A stretch of DNA of 64,000 nucleotides from Prostheceraeus crozeri (lineage: Eukaryota > Platyhelminthes > Polycladida > Euryleptidae): the NCBI GenBank assembly GCA_907163375.1, contig CAJQUW010010299.1, positions 94,028 through 158,027 of the forward strand, read 5' to 3'. Both the position numbers and the translations under genes were made by a program. Shown one piece after another: positions 11,522 to 22,480 of the stretch (the first letter of the stretch is position 1; each line of letters opens with the position of its first letter). The notes beneath the pieces are model-generated. The model was not told the origin of the DNA, made no database searches, and saw only the letters and a list, made by a program, of their open reading frames with translations.

Positions 11522-11788
11522 TCATGTAACATGAGCTGCATGAGTTCCACCGCCGCCTGGAGGTGATGGATTTGCAGGGGCAGCAACGGGAGGTCCTCCA
11601 ACCACACTCAACATACTCATCTTGAGTTGATCACACAAAAAGTCTATGTTGTACGCATCTTGAGCTTGTGAAGCACTACAGGAGGCGACGTGGCCTCCAG
11701 TTGGCGCCATCGAAAGTGGAGTAGTCTCCCGAGAGGATGAAGGCACAACAGCGGCGACCCCAGTGGGCGACGAAATCTGTTCGCGGAG
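11522..11788 (-). CDS. Motin-like gene, last coding exon
   Basis: A good acceptor (TTATTTTGCAG) precedes the first codon CTC, phase 0, which matches the phase of the exon at 19944. The join continues the heptad pattern of the coil: SRLEQENHR then LREQIS. The remaining 80 residues are Ser/Pro/Gly/Ala-rich with one more structured part, AYNIDFLCDQLKMSML, and end in GGGGTHAAHVT. Vertebrate motins end in a PDZ ligand such as EYLI; this tail is different. The stop is at 11522-11524. Confidence 0.7.
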   Translation of the reverse strand, partial: LREQISSPTGVAAVVPSSSRETTPLSMAPTGGHVASCSASQAQDAYNIDFLCDQLKMSMLSVVGGPPVAAPANPSPPGGGGTHAAHVT

Positions 11789-11967
11789 CTGCAAAATAAG
11801 AAAAAATGAAATTGGATTTAGTATCATTAAGTAATAAGTTGATCATATAATGATTGCTTTTAGAATGAAGTCAAAGTGCCATAGTCGATCACATCATTGA
11901 TATAAAACTTTAATAAATCACCGGAATCATAACCTAAAACATAACACATCTAGCTATGAAATGACTG

Positions 11968-12697
11968 ATAGTCCGGCAGCCAGAACGAGTTTCTGCAGGG
12001 AACAAGGCCGAAAGTGAGATTTTCAGAGAATGATGTACACACTATGCTTACTTCGAATCGGCACGTCTGCCGAGTTCTAGTGAGTTCCTCTTCTTGTCAG
12101 ACAAAATCAAAGAAAGACACATGCAAATCCAATGGGACGCAGATTGCAGTTTTTGGCTAAAATGAAATTTTGCATATTTTTCTCTAATTAAACGAAAAAT
12201 ACTAAGCCCAGAGTCATAATTTTTAATATGGAATGGCTTCAGGTCATTTCCTATGATGTGCATAAGATAATATGAAGCTTCTGATCGGCTATGCATGCGA
12301 GAATGTGGTTGAATGTGGATGAAATTGATCGAAATGTTTATGTTTGCCGACATAAAGAGCCTCGCCAAATTTAAATGTGTTTAGCTTTATAGACAGGGGT
12401 GAATGAAGATGAAAGGAAATGACCTGAAGTCATTCCATGTCAAAAATTATGACTCTGGGCTTAGTACTTATCGTTTAATTAGAGAAAACATACAAAATTC
12501 CATTTTAGTCAAAAACTGCAATCTGCGTCCCATTGGATTTACATGTGTTTTTCTTTGATCTTGTCTGACAAGAAGAGGAACTCACTAGAACTCGGTAGTA
12601 GTGCCGATTTGAAGTAGGCATAGGGTGTACATCATTATGTGAAAGTCTGAGTTTCGGCCTCGTTCCCGGCAGAAACTCGTTCTGGCTGCTGGACTAT
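11968..12697. mobile_element. Fold-back element with 284-bp inverted arms
   Basis: The arms 11968-12251 and 12414-12697 are imperfect reverse complements around a 162-bp spacer, and together make up nearly the whole unit. Ends read ATAGTCCGGCAGCCAGAACG and, on the other strand, ATAGTCCAGCAGCCAGAACG. GACTG flanks both sides (11963-11967 and 12698-12702), a candidate 5-bp target duplication. It has no coding capacity. It lies in the last intron of the motin-like gene. Confidence 0.75.
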
Positions 12698-12702
12698 GAC
12701 TG

Positions 12703-14124
12703 TTGAACGATGTTCGAAAGTTAGAGAAGCAAAGAAAATGCATTGAAAGCTTACATAATGTTCAATGAATTTTCATAAGACACGGTCACATTCAGCGGGG
12801 TGATCAGTTTAGAGGGGAAACAGCAATTCAGTAAAATAGCTTCATTTGTAATTTAATGCTAACAAATAGAAAGCATCAGATCTGGTGCTTCAGTGCCACC
12901 CTCGCATGGAATCCGCCTTCATGGTTGCGTCGCATGTTACACAAATCTCTCAGCATACATGAATGTGTTTCGTCCAACTTTGTCTTCGAGCAGCGTTGTT
13001 GATGGCGTTGTACGGTAAGACTGTGACATGTACGTACTTTATGCAACTCCATACTCGGCCTAGTATGTGAAGCCTTGGCAAATGTTGTATGGATCCACAC
13101 AAAGCAAGTCAACATGCGGTCATAGAACACATTCATTTGTATACTGAGTCAAGTAAGCACGAATAAGAGCGGGGCAAGCGGGTGAAGCATGAATATAGTA
13201 GAACTCTGGACTCCTGAAAGACACACAAGACACTAACTGCAATTGCTTGATAGAACGCAGTGATGCCTCTTGCAGGGATTGGGTACCAGTCGATAGAGAA
13301 CATCAGTGCCTCTTCTATGAGACGTTGTCGCGGTCTACGTCAACGCCGTCGAACGCTCTGTGTAAGTTGACTAAAATTGTGATGGTTTTAATCTGAAACA
13401 TAGTTGCCCCTACTATCTCCCAGCGCAGTGTTAAAAGTGCTGACAGGTGTCAAGATGAGACTAGAACTTCTCCGTTCCACCGAACAAATAGCTCGATACG
13501 GACCAGTGTTGCCATTCCACCTAATACGATTATTATTGCCAAATGTTCTTGGGGAAAGCGTATACAAGCACATGAGCAGTCAGAAAAAAATGATGAATTA
13601 TAGGAAAATAACTGTATGTTAGATATGCTAACTACCAAATGCTTTAACAGGTGAACGTGAGAACAACGAAAACACAGAGAAGCACGAACGTTTCCAAAAA
13701 CAACTGACCATGAACGTGAAAACCCTAAAAACTATAGTAGACCATCGCCAGAGTTATAGGCTTCTAGTATGGACTGATTCTGAATTGAATTACAAAAATA
13801 TTGTTTTCATGGAATAAACTGATAATTTTCAGCATAAAGAAGAAAGACTTATGGAATGAATTACAAAAATGCGTAAATCACAAAAGTCAGCACTGTTAAT
13901 TTCAGCAAGAAGATTTGTCGATTGAGCTATAAAAACATTGATATCGCAAAAGTCAGTAGGCCTACTGTACTGTTCATTTCAGCAAAAGAACTCGTGTGAA
14001 CTGAATTGCAAAAATATGTATATATACCACTGTGCTTCAAATTTGAAATTTGATAATTTCCATAAGAACTTGGGACTTAGACCTCCAAAGTAATATATAC
14101 ATTTATCACTTCGTAACAAGAGCT
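12703..14124. other. Intron sequence, nothing recognised
   Basis: Part of the last intron of the motin-like gene. I see no repeat family or coding motif; a TAGGCCTA octamer lies near 13962. Confidence 0.45.
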
Positions 14125-14521
14125 TCAAACAGTCACTTCTTCGAAAATTTGGGCAATGGAAAGAAAAACTGCGCTGTTTCCGAAGTTTGCAATCGAAAGT
14201 TCAACAGCCTCATTCTTTGCCTTTCGTTTCTTGGCATCCTTCGCTAATTGTTCCTTCACGAGAGTAACTTGTTTCAGTTCCGCAACAGCCTCTTGTAATT
14301 TCAATTCAGCTGCTGTTTGTCTAGCATCAACTTCTTCCTTTTCCTTCTTCACAGACAATTCCTCCTTTCTCAGGTCTTCCAATCTATCCCTACTCAGTGA
14401 ATCATTTTGTATCGCCCTATTTATTTCATCAGCTTCTAAAGCAGTCAGTTTCGCAATTCTTTCACTCTCTGATGCTTTTTTCTGTTTTGCCAAAAAAGCG
14501 CATATTCCACATGAGCTTTAA

Positions 14522-15147
14522 CCCTCGGGAGGTTTAAAATTCGCTATTCCATTTCGTGAAAATCTGGGTCCTTTCACAATCAAGCACAAATTTCCGATCT
14601 TTCTTCCACGTTGACATCTGTCTTTTTTTCGTGTTGCTCTCTTTGCTTCGAGTCTTTTGAAAGAAGGACACAATCATTTTTTCTTGCATTTGTAATGAGG
14701 AGGCATGTTTGAACAGCACGGCCCTGTAGATTTTTCCTCAGAATATTAATAAGCACTACCGCTATTCCGATGCTTCATTTTCTACTGTTTCGCATTGTAT
14801 CAGGCGAGTTGAGGCGTCGACAAACTAATCGATGGATCGTTTGCAAGTGCGCCTGTGATTTCAACGTCTCCAAAATCTGACCAGTTGTCAGCCTTTGGAA
14901 GTGCATGGAAAAATAGAAAAAATGCTACACATCGTGAGCGCGTGACGATAGCTTGACGGTCAGGATAAGGCTAAGATATAGCGTCGCTAAGGATACGGGA
15001 AATCCTTATCTGGTTTCACGAATACGGGCCTTTGTTATTTAGCAGTGACTGAATTTCTGCGTCAATAATAAATAATGAAAACTTAATAAATAACAACAAG
15101 TGATCTGGAAAAATGGGTCCACGTGGACCCAGAAAACCCCCCGAGGG
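14522..15147 (-). mobile_element. piggyBac-type remnant inside the hAT fossil
   Basis: The 626-bp unit is bounded by TTAA on both sides (14518-14521, 15148-15151), the piggyBac target site. Terminal inverted repeats are CCCTCGGGAGGTTT on the left and CCCTCGGGGGGTTT on the right (reverse strand). A minus-strand frame next to the left end (14719-14534) ends RKFVLDCERTQIFTKWNSEF, reminiscent of the Cys-rich C-terminus of piggyBac transposases (...CF..YHT..NF), but most metal ligands are missing. It is an internally deleted, non-autonomous copy. Confidence 0.75.
15115..15130. repeat. Perfect 16-bp palindrome near the piggyBac end
   Basis: GGGTCCACGTGGACCC lies 17 bp inside the right terminus, and one more base pairs on each side. 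Subterminal palindromes are common in piggyBac ends and may be a transposase site; the left end has no equivalent. Confidence 0.8.
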
Positions 15148-15890
15148 TTAAATCCTTGATTAATCACATAATTATCCAATTTGAATGACGCGCTGGTCTT
15201 CTTTTCTGCAGGAAGGAACGACATTGTAAAAGACTTTCTGATGTCATCGGACAATCAATCGATTACGCTTCTCATTGTCATCGATGTCGTGCAACTTCCT
15301 GATGTCTCTTTCACAATCGGCATTTCCATGGAGAAGGGTGGGACAGGACGTCGGATGCTTCGGAAATGCCTCGGATTTGGGCTAATCCTCCCATTGGTTT
15401 AAAAGTTGTTTGTCCGAAGATGGTCGATGTCATAATGAGAGACAACATTGGGAAGTTGATTTGCAAAATAAATGACGAAATCCTCTTTCAACTTAAAGGT
15501 TGTATAAAGAAAACTCAGGCAACGAAGAACCCTCTTTTTCAGAGGGAGATTATCTCGTAGATAGGTCAACATTTTTACATAGTAATTCTTGCACCTGTAC
15601 CGAAGTACATCGGAAACTTCTTTGTTCATGGGACTGATGAGGATCTTGCCAACAGGAAGTTGATTATTGACGTCACTGATATTTACTTTCATAGCAGTTT
15701 CGTAAGTTGCTCATGAGTTGAAGCCTCAAACGATTAATTAAGATGGCCGAAGACTGTTGAAACCACTTTTCAAACGGTTCCGCCATCTGCGCAACATAGA
15801 TAAAGAATCTGATTTTCTTCCTAATTTCCAGATCTTTCAAAGCGAGACATCTCTTTGAACGATCTGCGCCATCGTTCTGAGCAATCAACT

Positions 15891-17754
15891 AAAAAAGGAT
15901 TAACTTCGTTAGGAGGAAGTTCTTTAAAAAAAATACCGGTGATATAAACTATGTACGAGTATAAAAAATAACCCCTGGCGTTTATAAACATGTTTCATTT
16001 TAACGCATTTGGTAAACTTACCTCATAATTTTACTGGAGCCGTAGTTAAAAAGTTAATGAAATATACCGACTTCCTCTCATATCTAGCAATTCTAACAGC
16101 CAGAATGCGGGAATGTTGGACTCGAGTATAATGATGTCTCGTATTGATGTGGTACAGTCTCAGAGACCAGCGATCAAGTATTGTGAATAATAGGTTTTAC
16201 ATTCGATATTACATTGACTCGCGTAATTCTTTACAATAGACCTATCTAATTATCTCAAAAACATGCCCATCAAATCAAAAATTTCTGTTCACAATATCAT
16301 CATCGTTTTAAATCTGAAAAATATTGCCAACTACAATGAACTATCAGATAATTATTGCATGTTGCCACAAATTGTAAATATATTGCCACGAGTGGCAACA
16401 CTGATACGGACTGAACTCGGCACAGCAACACCTTAATCTTCGAAGTACACGATATCAGCGAAATCCAACGGAGCTCCTCAACCTTGGTCGAACGCTTGCT
16501 ATCCAGATTCGAGAGCATAAATTACGCTTTGGCACCTTGCTTTGTAAAGGAGTCATGAATCAAAAACAAGAGTGACCAACCAAGGCGCTATTCAACACAG
16601 AGCATACCAGTACCCCTAGTCCGAATTCAATGTTGCGACCACAGAATTAGATTCATCTGCGAGGGCTTCAGTTTCCTAGAAAGGAAGGGTCATATGTAAC
16701 CTGAATATCGAAATGGCACATCACAGAATTAGACAACTTGCTCCTTCTCGAATGGATAATTCGTGTATCGCCTGCTATTGGAAATGGCAAACAATAAGCT
16801 GTCAGCAGAGGACACCAGAGCCACTGAGAGATGCGTGCGTGCTGTGATATCACTTCGCACACAACAAAACACACATCGTCTGGTAACATTCGATTCTGTG
16901 TATGCACTATGCAGTGAGGACTGGCTGAGAAGACGATGGTGAAAACATCAAGTGAACTTATTTTCGTACGCCTGCTACTTTTTTTAATAATGATCGGAAG
17001 GGCCAACATTATGGAGCTTGTGAGCAATGATCTGAATTCTTCGAATCTGAAGGATTTTTTGGCAATCGAAGCACTTTGCTGGAACTCACATTAATCAGCA
17101 AGCGACACACGACTTTTTTTCCAATCTCTGAAGGTATTAGGAAATCCTTTTTGCCCACTTAATAGGTTCCTCGATGTGCCGGCGATTTTGAATTAATCAC
17201 ATTTCTAGCAAACCGAAGCAGATAAACAAAATATTTAATTCTGTGATTACAACAGAATCAGAACAAAAGCCAACATTCTAGCATTTCATTTGCACGGAAT
17301 CATGGAAAATTTTATTGTAGTTTTTTTACGTTGAATTGCTCCTGCAGTACGTCTTGAGTTGAAGGTGGATTATGTCGCCGCCTCTTGACATCTATACTGG
17401 CTGCATTCTGTTCTTCTTTCAAATGCCTGAGGTACATTTCAGTCAATAGCTACTCTATCAATTATTTTAATCCATGCTATATTTTTTTCTTTACTATAAA
17501 TTTCATTTTTCAGGTTGTGCATCTTACATGTACAGGACCGCGCTTGATTGTGTTTGAAAGTCCAGGATCAAGCGGTCGAAACGCAATCATCCTAACCAAG
17601 TTCCTGTTGATGACCTCATTTAATTAGTCAAATAATTTATATGAATATTTTGTAGTATTTCAATTCCCGTTCTAGCTTAAGGAACAAATCTTAATTGTTT
17701 TACACACCTGGTCGATTTTAGATAGCTTAATCCTGTTGTTTTAGCTGGACAATA
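15891..17754. other. Intron sequence, nothing recognised
   Basis: Part of the last intron of the motin-like gene. Open frames are short and show no motif. No repeat structure was seen. Confidence 0.45.
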
Positions 17755-18150
17755 AAATAAGTCAAAAATGTAAAGATCGATGCTGTCCTATATGCCAAAC
17801 AGGAGGTAAGGGTTCTTGTAACAAAAGTGGAGTGTCTTCTGAAAACAATAGTGAAGAATGTGACTCAGTATACATTGGCGAGATTTCAAGAAATGGCAAG
17901 ATTAGAGGGAGAGAACATATTCAACAACTACAACAGAAAATTAAATCAGTTTTGTGGAAACATTGTAAAGAGAGCCATGAAAGCAAAATAACGAAATTCA
18001 AAATGAATATCATCAAAGTGTACAACAGCGATGCATTTACAAGACAAATAGCAGAATCAGTAGAAATAAGACACGCAAACAAAATGAAAAATTAATTAAT
18101 ACGAAGCAAGAATTTCATTCACTGAATTTACCTGGATTAGCGATATCACG
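17755..18150 (+). pseudogene. Penelope GIY-YIG C-terminal fragment
   Basis: The frame carries a Cys-rich lead, CKDRCCPICQTGGKGSCNKSG, then SVYIGEISRNGKIRGREHIQ and SVLWKHCKESHESKITKFKM and RQIAESVEIRHANK. The lead, the YIGE(T/I)SRN signature and the VLWKHC...H pattern are those of a C-terminal Penelope GIY-YIG of a family different from the others in the window. The VY-I half of the signature is shortened, and no RT precedes it. It is a 5'-truncated insertion in the last intron of the motin-like gene. Confidence 0.7.
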
Positions 18151-18850
18151 GTTATTTCCAGCTTACAAGAATTCTACTTCTAACTACATAATTATGAGAG
18201 AGATATCGTGACCATGAAATACGATTTGACTTTGATAATATCTTTGTAAATGATACAGCTGAAACGTCCAGACCGGCGAATTAATTATTCTGTTTAAATA
18301 ACTTTCGATTATTTTTCTTATTCCGTTATAATCGTTGGTCGAATTGTTCTTTAGATACGTATACAGTAAAACCTGCTTGTAGTGGACCCTCTCCGTAATG
18401 GACACTCGTACGCAATGGACACTTTGTCCTGCATAATTTGCATTGCTCATTGGAATGCCCCTTGCCATAGTGGACACCTGCTCAAGGTGGACAATGGACA
18501 ACATTTTGTGACAATTTCCCTCAATAGGTGTGGACAAACACATCATCAAAGTGGTTAATTCTCAAGATGAGATTGCTGTATATGGCAATCTCGTCTTAAG
18601 TTTTGTTATGAAAACACGATAATTGACACGAATTGACGTTATTCCCATCTCATGATAGTTAAATTAACACATTGCCGCACTTGTAAATAGTCCAAACCAA
18701 GCAAAAGATTGATGATGTTGTCTGAAACTCTTCAAACTCGTCGGCCACTCACGATGAGGTGACATAATCGCTTAATTGACTTTCATGATAAAAGATGTCT
18801 TAAGCAAATTAAGACATCAATCTTTAATTTTAAACCGTCGACAGACAGAC

Positions 18851-19066
18851 ATGACGTACCGCAAACGATCAATGCTGAGTCTTTCACAAAAAGTGAAATG
18901 CATTCGTTTAAGTGAAAAGGGCTTACCAGTAAGAAAAATTGCCAAGGAAATGAAAGTTGGGAAGAGCCAAATTGGCAACATTTTGGGAAGAAAAGAAGAA
19001 ATTCTACAGACATTTTCATCGGGAGAGAAATTTCATCAGAATATGAAGAGAGACCAACAGCTATGA
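18851..19066 (+). CDS. CENP-B/psq-type DNA-binding domain of Tigger
   Basis: Starting at MTYRKRSMLSL, 71 residues run through LSQKVKCIRLSEKGLPVRK, IAKEMKVGKSQIGNILGRKE and EILQTFSSGEK. This is the first helix-turn-helix of CENP-B/Tigger proteins, which binds the element's own ends. The reading frame is open back to 18776, but the ATG at 18851 gives the usual family start. It stops at 19066 in an ATGA that is also the start of the next frame. The second DNA-binding motif and the DDE core are missing. If translated, it would be a DNA-binding peptide without transposase activity. Confidence 0.8.
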   Translation: MTYRKRSMLSLSQKVKCIRLSEKGLPVRKIAKEMKVGKSQIGNILGRKEEILQTFSSGEKFHQNMKRDQQL

Positions 19067-19236
19067 AACCATGGAGTGAATACCAAACGCATTTAAATGA
19101 CTTATTAGCAAGGGCAATGGAATCCAATGACGAAGAGAGTGTAGATATGATAATTAAGCTTCAAGAACGTTTTCGCATAATGCAGTTAAAGAGTCCGAAA
19201 GTGGCCAGACAAACTCATATTAACAATTCTTTTTAA
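19063..19236 (+). pseudogene. Tigger transposase C-terminal remnant
   Basis: A 57-residue frame starts in the ATGA overlap and reads MKPWSEYQTHLNDLLARAME, then SVDMIIKLQERFRIMQLK. It looks like the charged helical tail of a Tigger protein and is in a different frame from the DNA-binding part. The junction probably marks the internal deletion. Homology to a specific family is by position in the element rather than a strong motif. Confidence 0.45.
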
Positions 19237-19943
19237 ACCACAATAGACAGTTATCTTCTGAACTTCGTACCTTTTTGTGAGAAGAAATCTCTCTATAAAA
19301 CATGTTCAATTAAACTGATCGATGTATTTAATTTTTGGTTTTAACTTCATGATAAAGGAAAGTTAATAAATTAACATTTATTTAGGTTATTAGGTTATCA
19401 ATTAACAAATTCGTATACACGTAGCAAACAGCATAAATTATTCAAATAATTAAGTTTCTCATGATACAGAAGTACGAATACAGTTTACGGTGATCACTGA
19501 TCATATACAATAACATAATATATGCATAATATTATATGTTCTATAATGTATTTGCAAATAATTTCAGTATTTACATAATACTAATATACGCATGTGCAGA
19601 ATATAACCACTATAAGTACTTTCATAAGATTGAAAAACGATAATAATAACGAGAAAGTGAGTATTGAAGTAAACGAAGATGGACCCCTTTACATAATGGA
19701 CACTTTGAGCTGCCAAAAATGGTGTCCATTAAATAGAGGTTTTACTGTAATATAATAATTTCAATGACATGATTTCCAAATAATTCTTTGAGAAAATTAT
19801 TTATTTAACGTAAGATATGATTATTTTCTTCTAAATAATATTTTGCACTTTCTAAAAAGTAACTAGTCGTTCGCTTGCCTATGTTTTAAAATTAAGTTAC
19901 CTTAACGCACTTTGTTACTTTGAATTAATGATTTCAGACTTAC

Positions 19944-20176
19944 ACGATGATTCTCCTGCTCCAGCCTGGAAATTTTGGACTCCTTCTCGCCGATAAGCAG
20001 CTTGAGAAGATCGGAGTCGAGACAGGCAGTGGAGGAGCCGGAGGCATTGATAGTCCCACGACCACCTGCAGCCGTTTGGCCGGCCAGGTGCTGCGAAATT
20101 TGTTGCTGTTGCTGCTGAAGATGATGCTGCTGTTGTTGCTGGAGGTTGAAGCATAGGATGGTGTGATGAAGTTTGT
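19944..20176 (-). CDS. Motin-like gene, coding exon with poly-Gln and second coil
   Basis: The acceptor (GAACTTTCAG) is at 20177 and the donor is CGT|GTAAGT. The exon begins with two bases of a codon whose first base comes from the previous exon (G+AC, Asp). It encodes a Gln/His run (about residues 339-356), a Gly/Ser linker, and DSDLLKLLIGEKESKISRLE. The last part lines up with the angiomotin segment [20 protein letters not shown], which follows the main coil in that family in the same order. The Gln run is a likely site of length variation. Confidence 0.75.
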
Positions 20177-20573
20177 CTGAAAGTTCAGGAAATACTTTGT
20201 TGGACACACTCGAATGATAGGGGCTATGTGCATGCACTATTAACTTTCAAAATATGGAACCATTTCGTACATTTATCAGACTTTGAATGCGACAATGTGA
20301 TCATATTTTTACTGTATGCTACTTTCCAAGTCGCTTGAAAAGACACTTCCACCTACTGCTCGTACAATAATAAAGGAGTTGGACAACGGACACATCGTGA
20401 GAGATAAAGGTACTGTAAAACCATTTACACTTGGATAATTTCCCGATGCGTGGTCAATATAGACATGATATATGGAATACTGATTAAAGGAATTCAATTA
20501 CATAGACTGATAAGTATGGCCTACATGGATAATTAATATCTATCAACTATCAATTTCGCAATAACAGTTTATA

Positions 20574-22106
20574 CAGGGTGTCCGCGCAAATTTGAATAAA
20601 AATTTCCAGGTGTTTTCCAGGATTTCCAGGGTAGAATTCATTTTCCAGGTTTTCCAGGAAATTTAACAAAATAACGGGGGAGTTCAAATTTGAAAGAAAA
20701 TTTCCAGACTTTCCGCAGGGAAATTTTACTCAAATGCACACGTCAAATTTAAAAGAAAAATTCCAGGAAAAATCTTCCCAAAGTTCTGTGGATAAGGAGC
20801 TTACACACCATAAAATTAATATTATTGAAGACAAAAATTTGAAAAGTGACGTAAAATTGGTTGAATTTTTAAGGCGCAGGTGATTCCAAATAACAAATAC
20901 CAAAATATGCATGAATGGCTACATTATATTTATAAAAAAATGAAAATATAATCGATCGTAACAAATTTAACGCTTGCGGAATGAGGAGAACAAAACAGAA
21001 AGAGTATTACAATAAATAACGAAAAATATAAGACCTAACAATGAAATGTAACATTAACGAAATATCTGTTAAGTCCACTCTATAATAAAATGCAACAAGG
21101 TTAACGTCAAAGCGTTGTCATTCAGATAAGATCATTTGAACTGAAGCATTGTAGCGTGAATCCGTGGAAGGTGGAAGACCAAGAGCCAGAAAGAGGAACA
21201 TAATGGCTGATGTGCTGCATATGCATGAGAGTAATCACAATCAGTTAAAGAGAATGACACAGAGAAGAATTGACCGAGGAAAGCTCATTGGCACACGACG
21301 TGTCGGGAATAATATATCTGCATATTGAAACCTTCTTGAAATGTGTTTCAAAATATTCGATATTAGCCTCGGATCATTCGGAACAAGCCTGGTGCCTAAA
21401 TGAAGTTTATAAATTCACCACCATTTTGCGTCAGTAGATTCTGCCACACAGCAATCAAGTGTGTAATAGCATTAATCCTAGATTACGGCTCCTAGTTCCC
21501 CGTACCACACGACGTTAATGAGGGAGTCTACGACTCATAGTCTACCATTCCACACGACGTTAATGAGAGAGTTTACGACTCATAGTCTACCATTCCACAC
21601 GACGTTAATGAGGGAGTCTACAGCTCATAGTTCGCCATTCCGCACGACGTTAATAACGGAGTTTACGGCTCCTAGTTCCCCATACTACACGACGCTAATG
21701 AGGGAATTTGCAACTTCTAGTTCACCATACCGCGCAGCGTTTGTGAGGGAATTCACAGCTACTAATTCACCATAGTGTACAACGATTAAGAGTTCGACAA
21801 CAGTTCATAGTTAACCATACCACGCAGCTCAGTTTCATGTTGTATACGTTATGATAGGAGATTCCAATCACTGAAATATTCTAAGAACAAAAAACTTGCA
21901 TGCGAATGAAGGCTATAATTATAACAAATAAGTAGAGATTTGAAGAATAAAATCTGGAAAAATAGAAAACACTTCAACCATAGAGTAAGTATGACTTCAA
22001 CAACTTGCAATTAGTGTTTTAATTAGTCTCAAAATTTCCAGGAGTTTTCCTGGATTTCCAGGTTTTCCAGGATAAAATTCATTTTTCAGGGGGCGCGGAC
22101 ACCCTG
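20574..22106. mobile_element. TIR element with TCCAGG-rich ends and internal minisatellite
   Basis: The ends are CAGGGTGTCCGCGC and its reverse complement, flanked directly by TTTATA on both sides (20568-20573, 22107-22112). Inside each end, TTTCCAGG/TTTTCCAGG words repeat in inverted orientation. The 1.5-kb interior has no transposase motif. It holds the 45-bp minisatellite. The superfamily is uncertain; a 6-bp duplication would fit some hAT-like or Dada-like groups. It lies in the second intron of the motin-like gene. Confidence 0.75.
21470..21840. repeat. 45-bp minisatellite, about 8 units
   Basis: The anchor CACGACGTTAATGAG recurs at exactly 45-bp steps (21511, 21556, 21601, 21646, 21691, 21736, 21781, 21826 for its GACG position), with decay toward the right end. 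Since 45 is 15 codons, a plus-strand frame stays open across about six units and reads as 15-residue repeats (MRESTTHSLPFHTTL). No start context or homologue supports a real protein. Confidence 0.9.
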
Positions 22107-22480
22107 TTTATAGAATGCTTATGAATTCACTTGATCTACACTTGGATTAACGTATTATCTTTTCTGCAAAAATGATAGTTATGTCACCACTGCAAGCGGT
22201 TAATTTAATGTTAATGACAAGCAATGCTAGCAATCAGTAATACTCAGGAAATTATACATTATCAGTACGTATGAGTTTATGACTTATACACAGGAATAAC
22301 ATGAATGACACTTTCTAGTTGAAAGTATCAAGAAGTCATAATACTGTTAAACTTTGAAGCAATGCTGTCAAATCAGAAAAAATAAAGAAGTTCCACTTGA
22401 AACATCAAGATATTACGGCCCAGGATTAATTTTGTGTAAGAGTTTTCTTCATTGAATCTCCATCCCCAATAGTCCGTTCT

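Larger units (their letters stand above)
14125..15890 (-). pseudogene. hAT-type transposase fossil, C-terminal part
   Basis: On the minus strand, from 15890 downward, fragments in several frames read in order as a hAT-like transposase. First come a helical stretch (LPVGKILISPMNKEVSDVL, NYYVKMLTYLRDNLPLKKRV) and QLPNVVSHYDIDHLR. Then follows LLHGNADCERDIRKLHDID, which matches the HGNAD.ER core of the hAT dimerisation domain. The 3' part (14493-14125) is a highly charged coiled coil (KEELSVKKEKEEVDARQTAA) as seen after this domain in some large invertebrate hAT proteins. A piggyBac remnant splits it at 14522-15147, and several frame changes show that it is dead. It is not an exon of the host gene around it. 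No TIRs were found. Confidence 0.65.
18364..19747 (+). mobile_element. Tigger/pogo element, internally deleted
   Basis: A 1,384-bp unit flanked by TA (18362-18363, 19748-19749). The ends are CAGTAAAACCTGCTTGTAGT on the left and, reversed, CAGTAAAACCTCTATTTAAT on the right, both followed by repeats of ATGGACAC. This is the usual form of Tigger ends in the Tc1/mariner superfamily. The interior keeps the DNA-binding N-terminus and a C-terminal piece of the transposase but not the DDE catalytic core, so it could only move with help. Confidence 0.9.

Noticed and set aside
14125-14493. Coiled-coil frame as an extra exon of the motin-like gene
   Set aside because: It follows directly from the hAT dimerisation motif on the same strand and lacks splice sites; exon phases of the gene already fit without it.
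21470-21840. CRISPR-like spaced repeat
   Set aside because: The whole 45-bp unit repeats with gradual decay; there are no unique spacers, and the DNA is eukaryotic.
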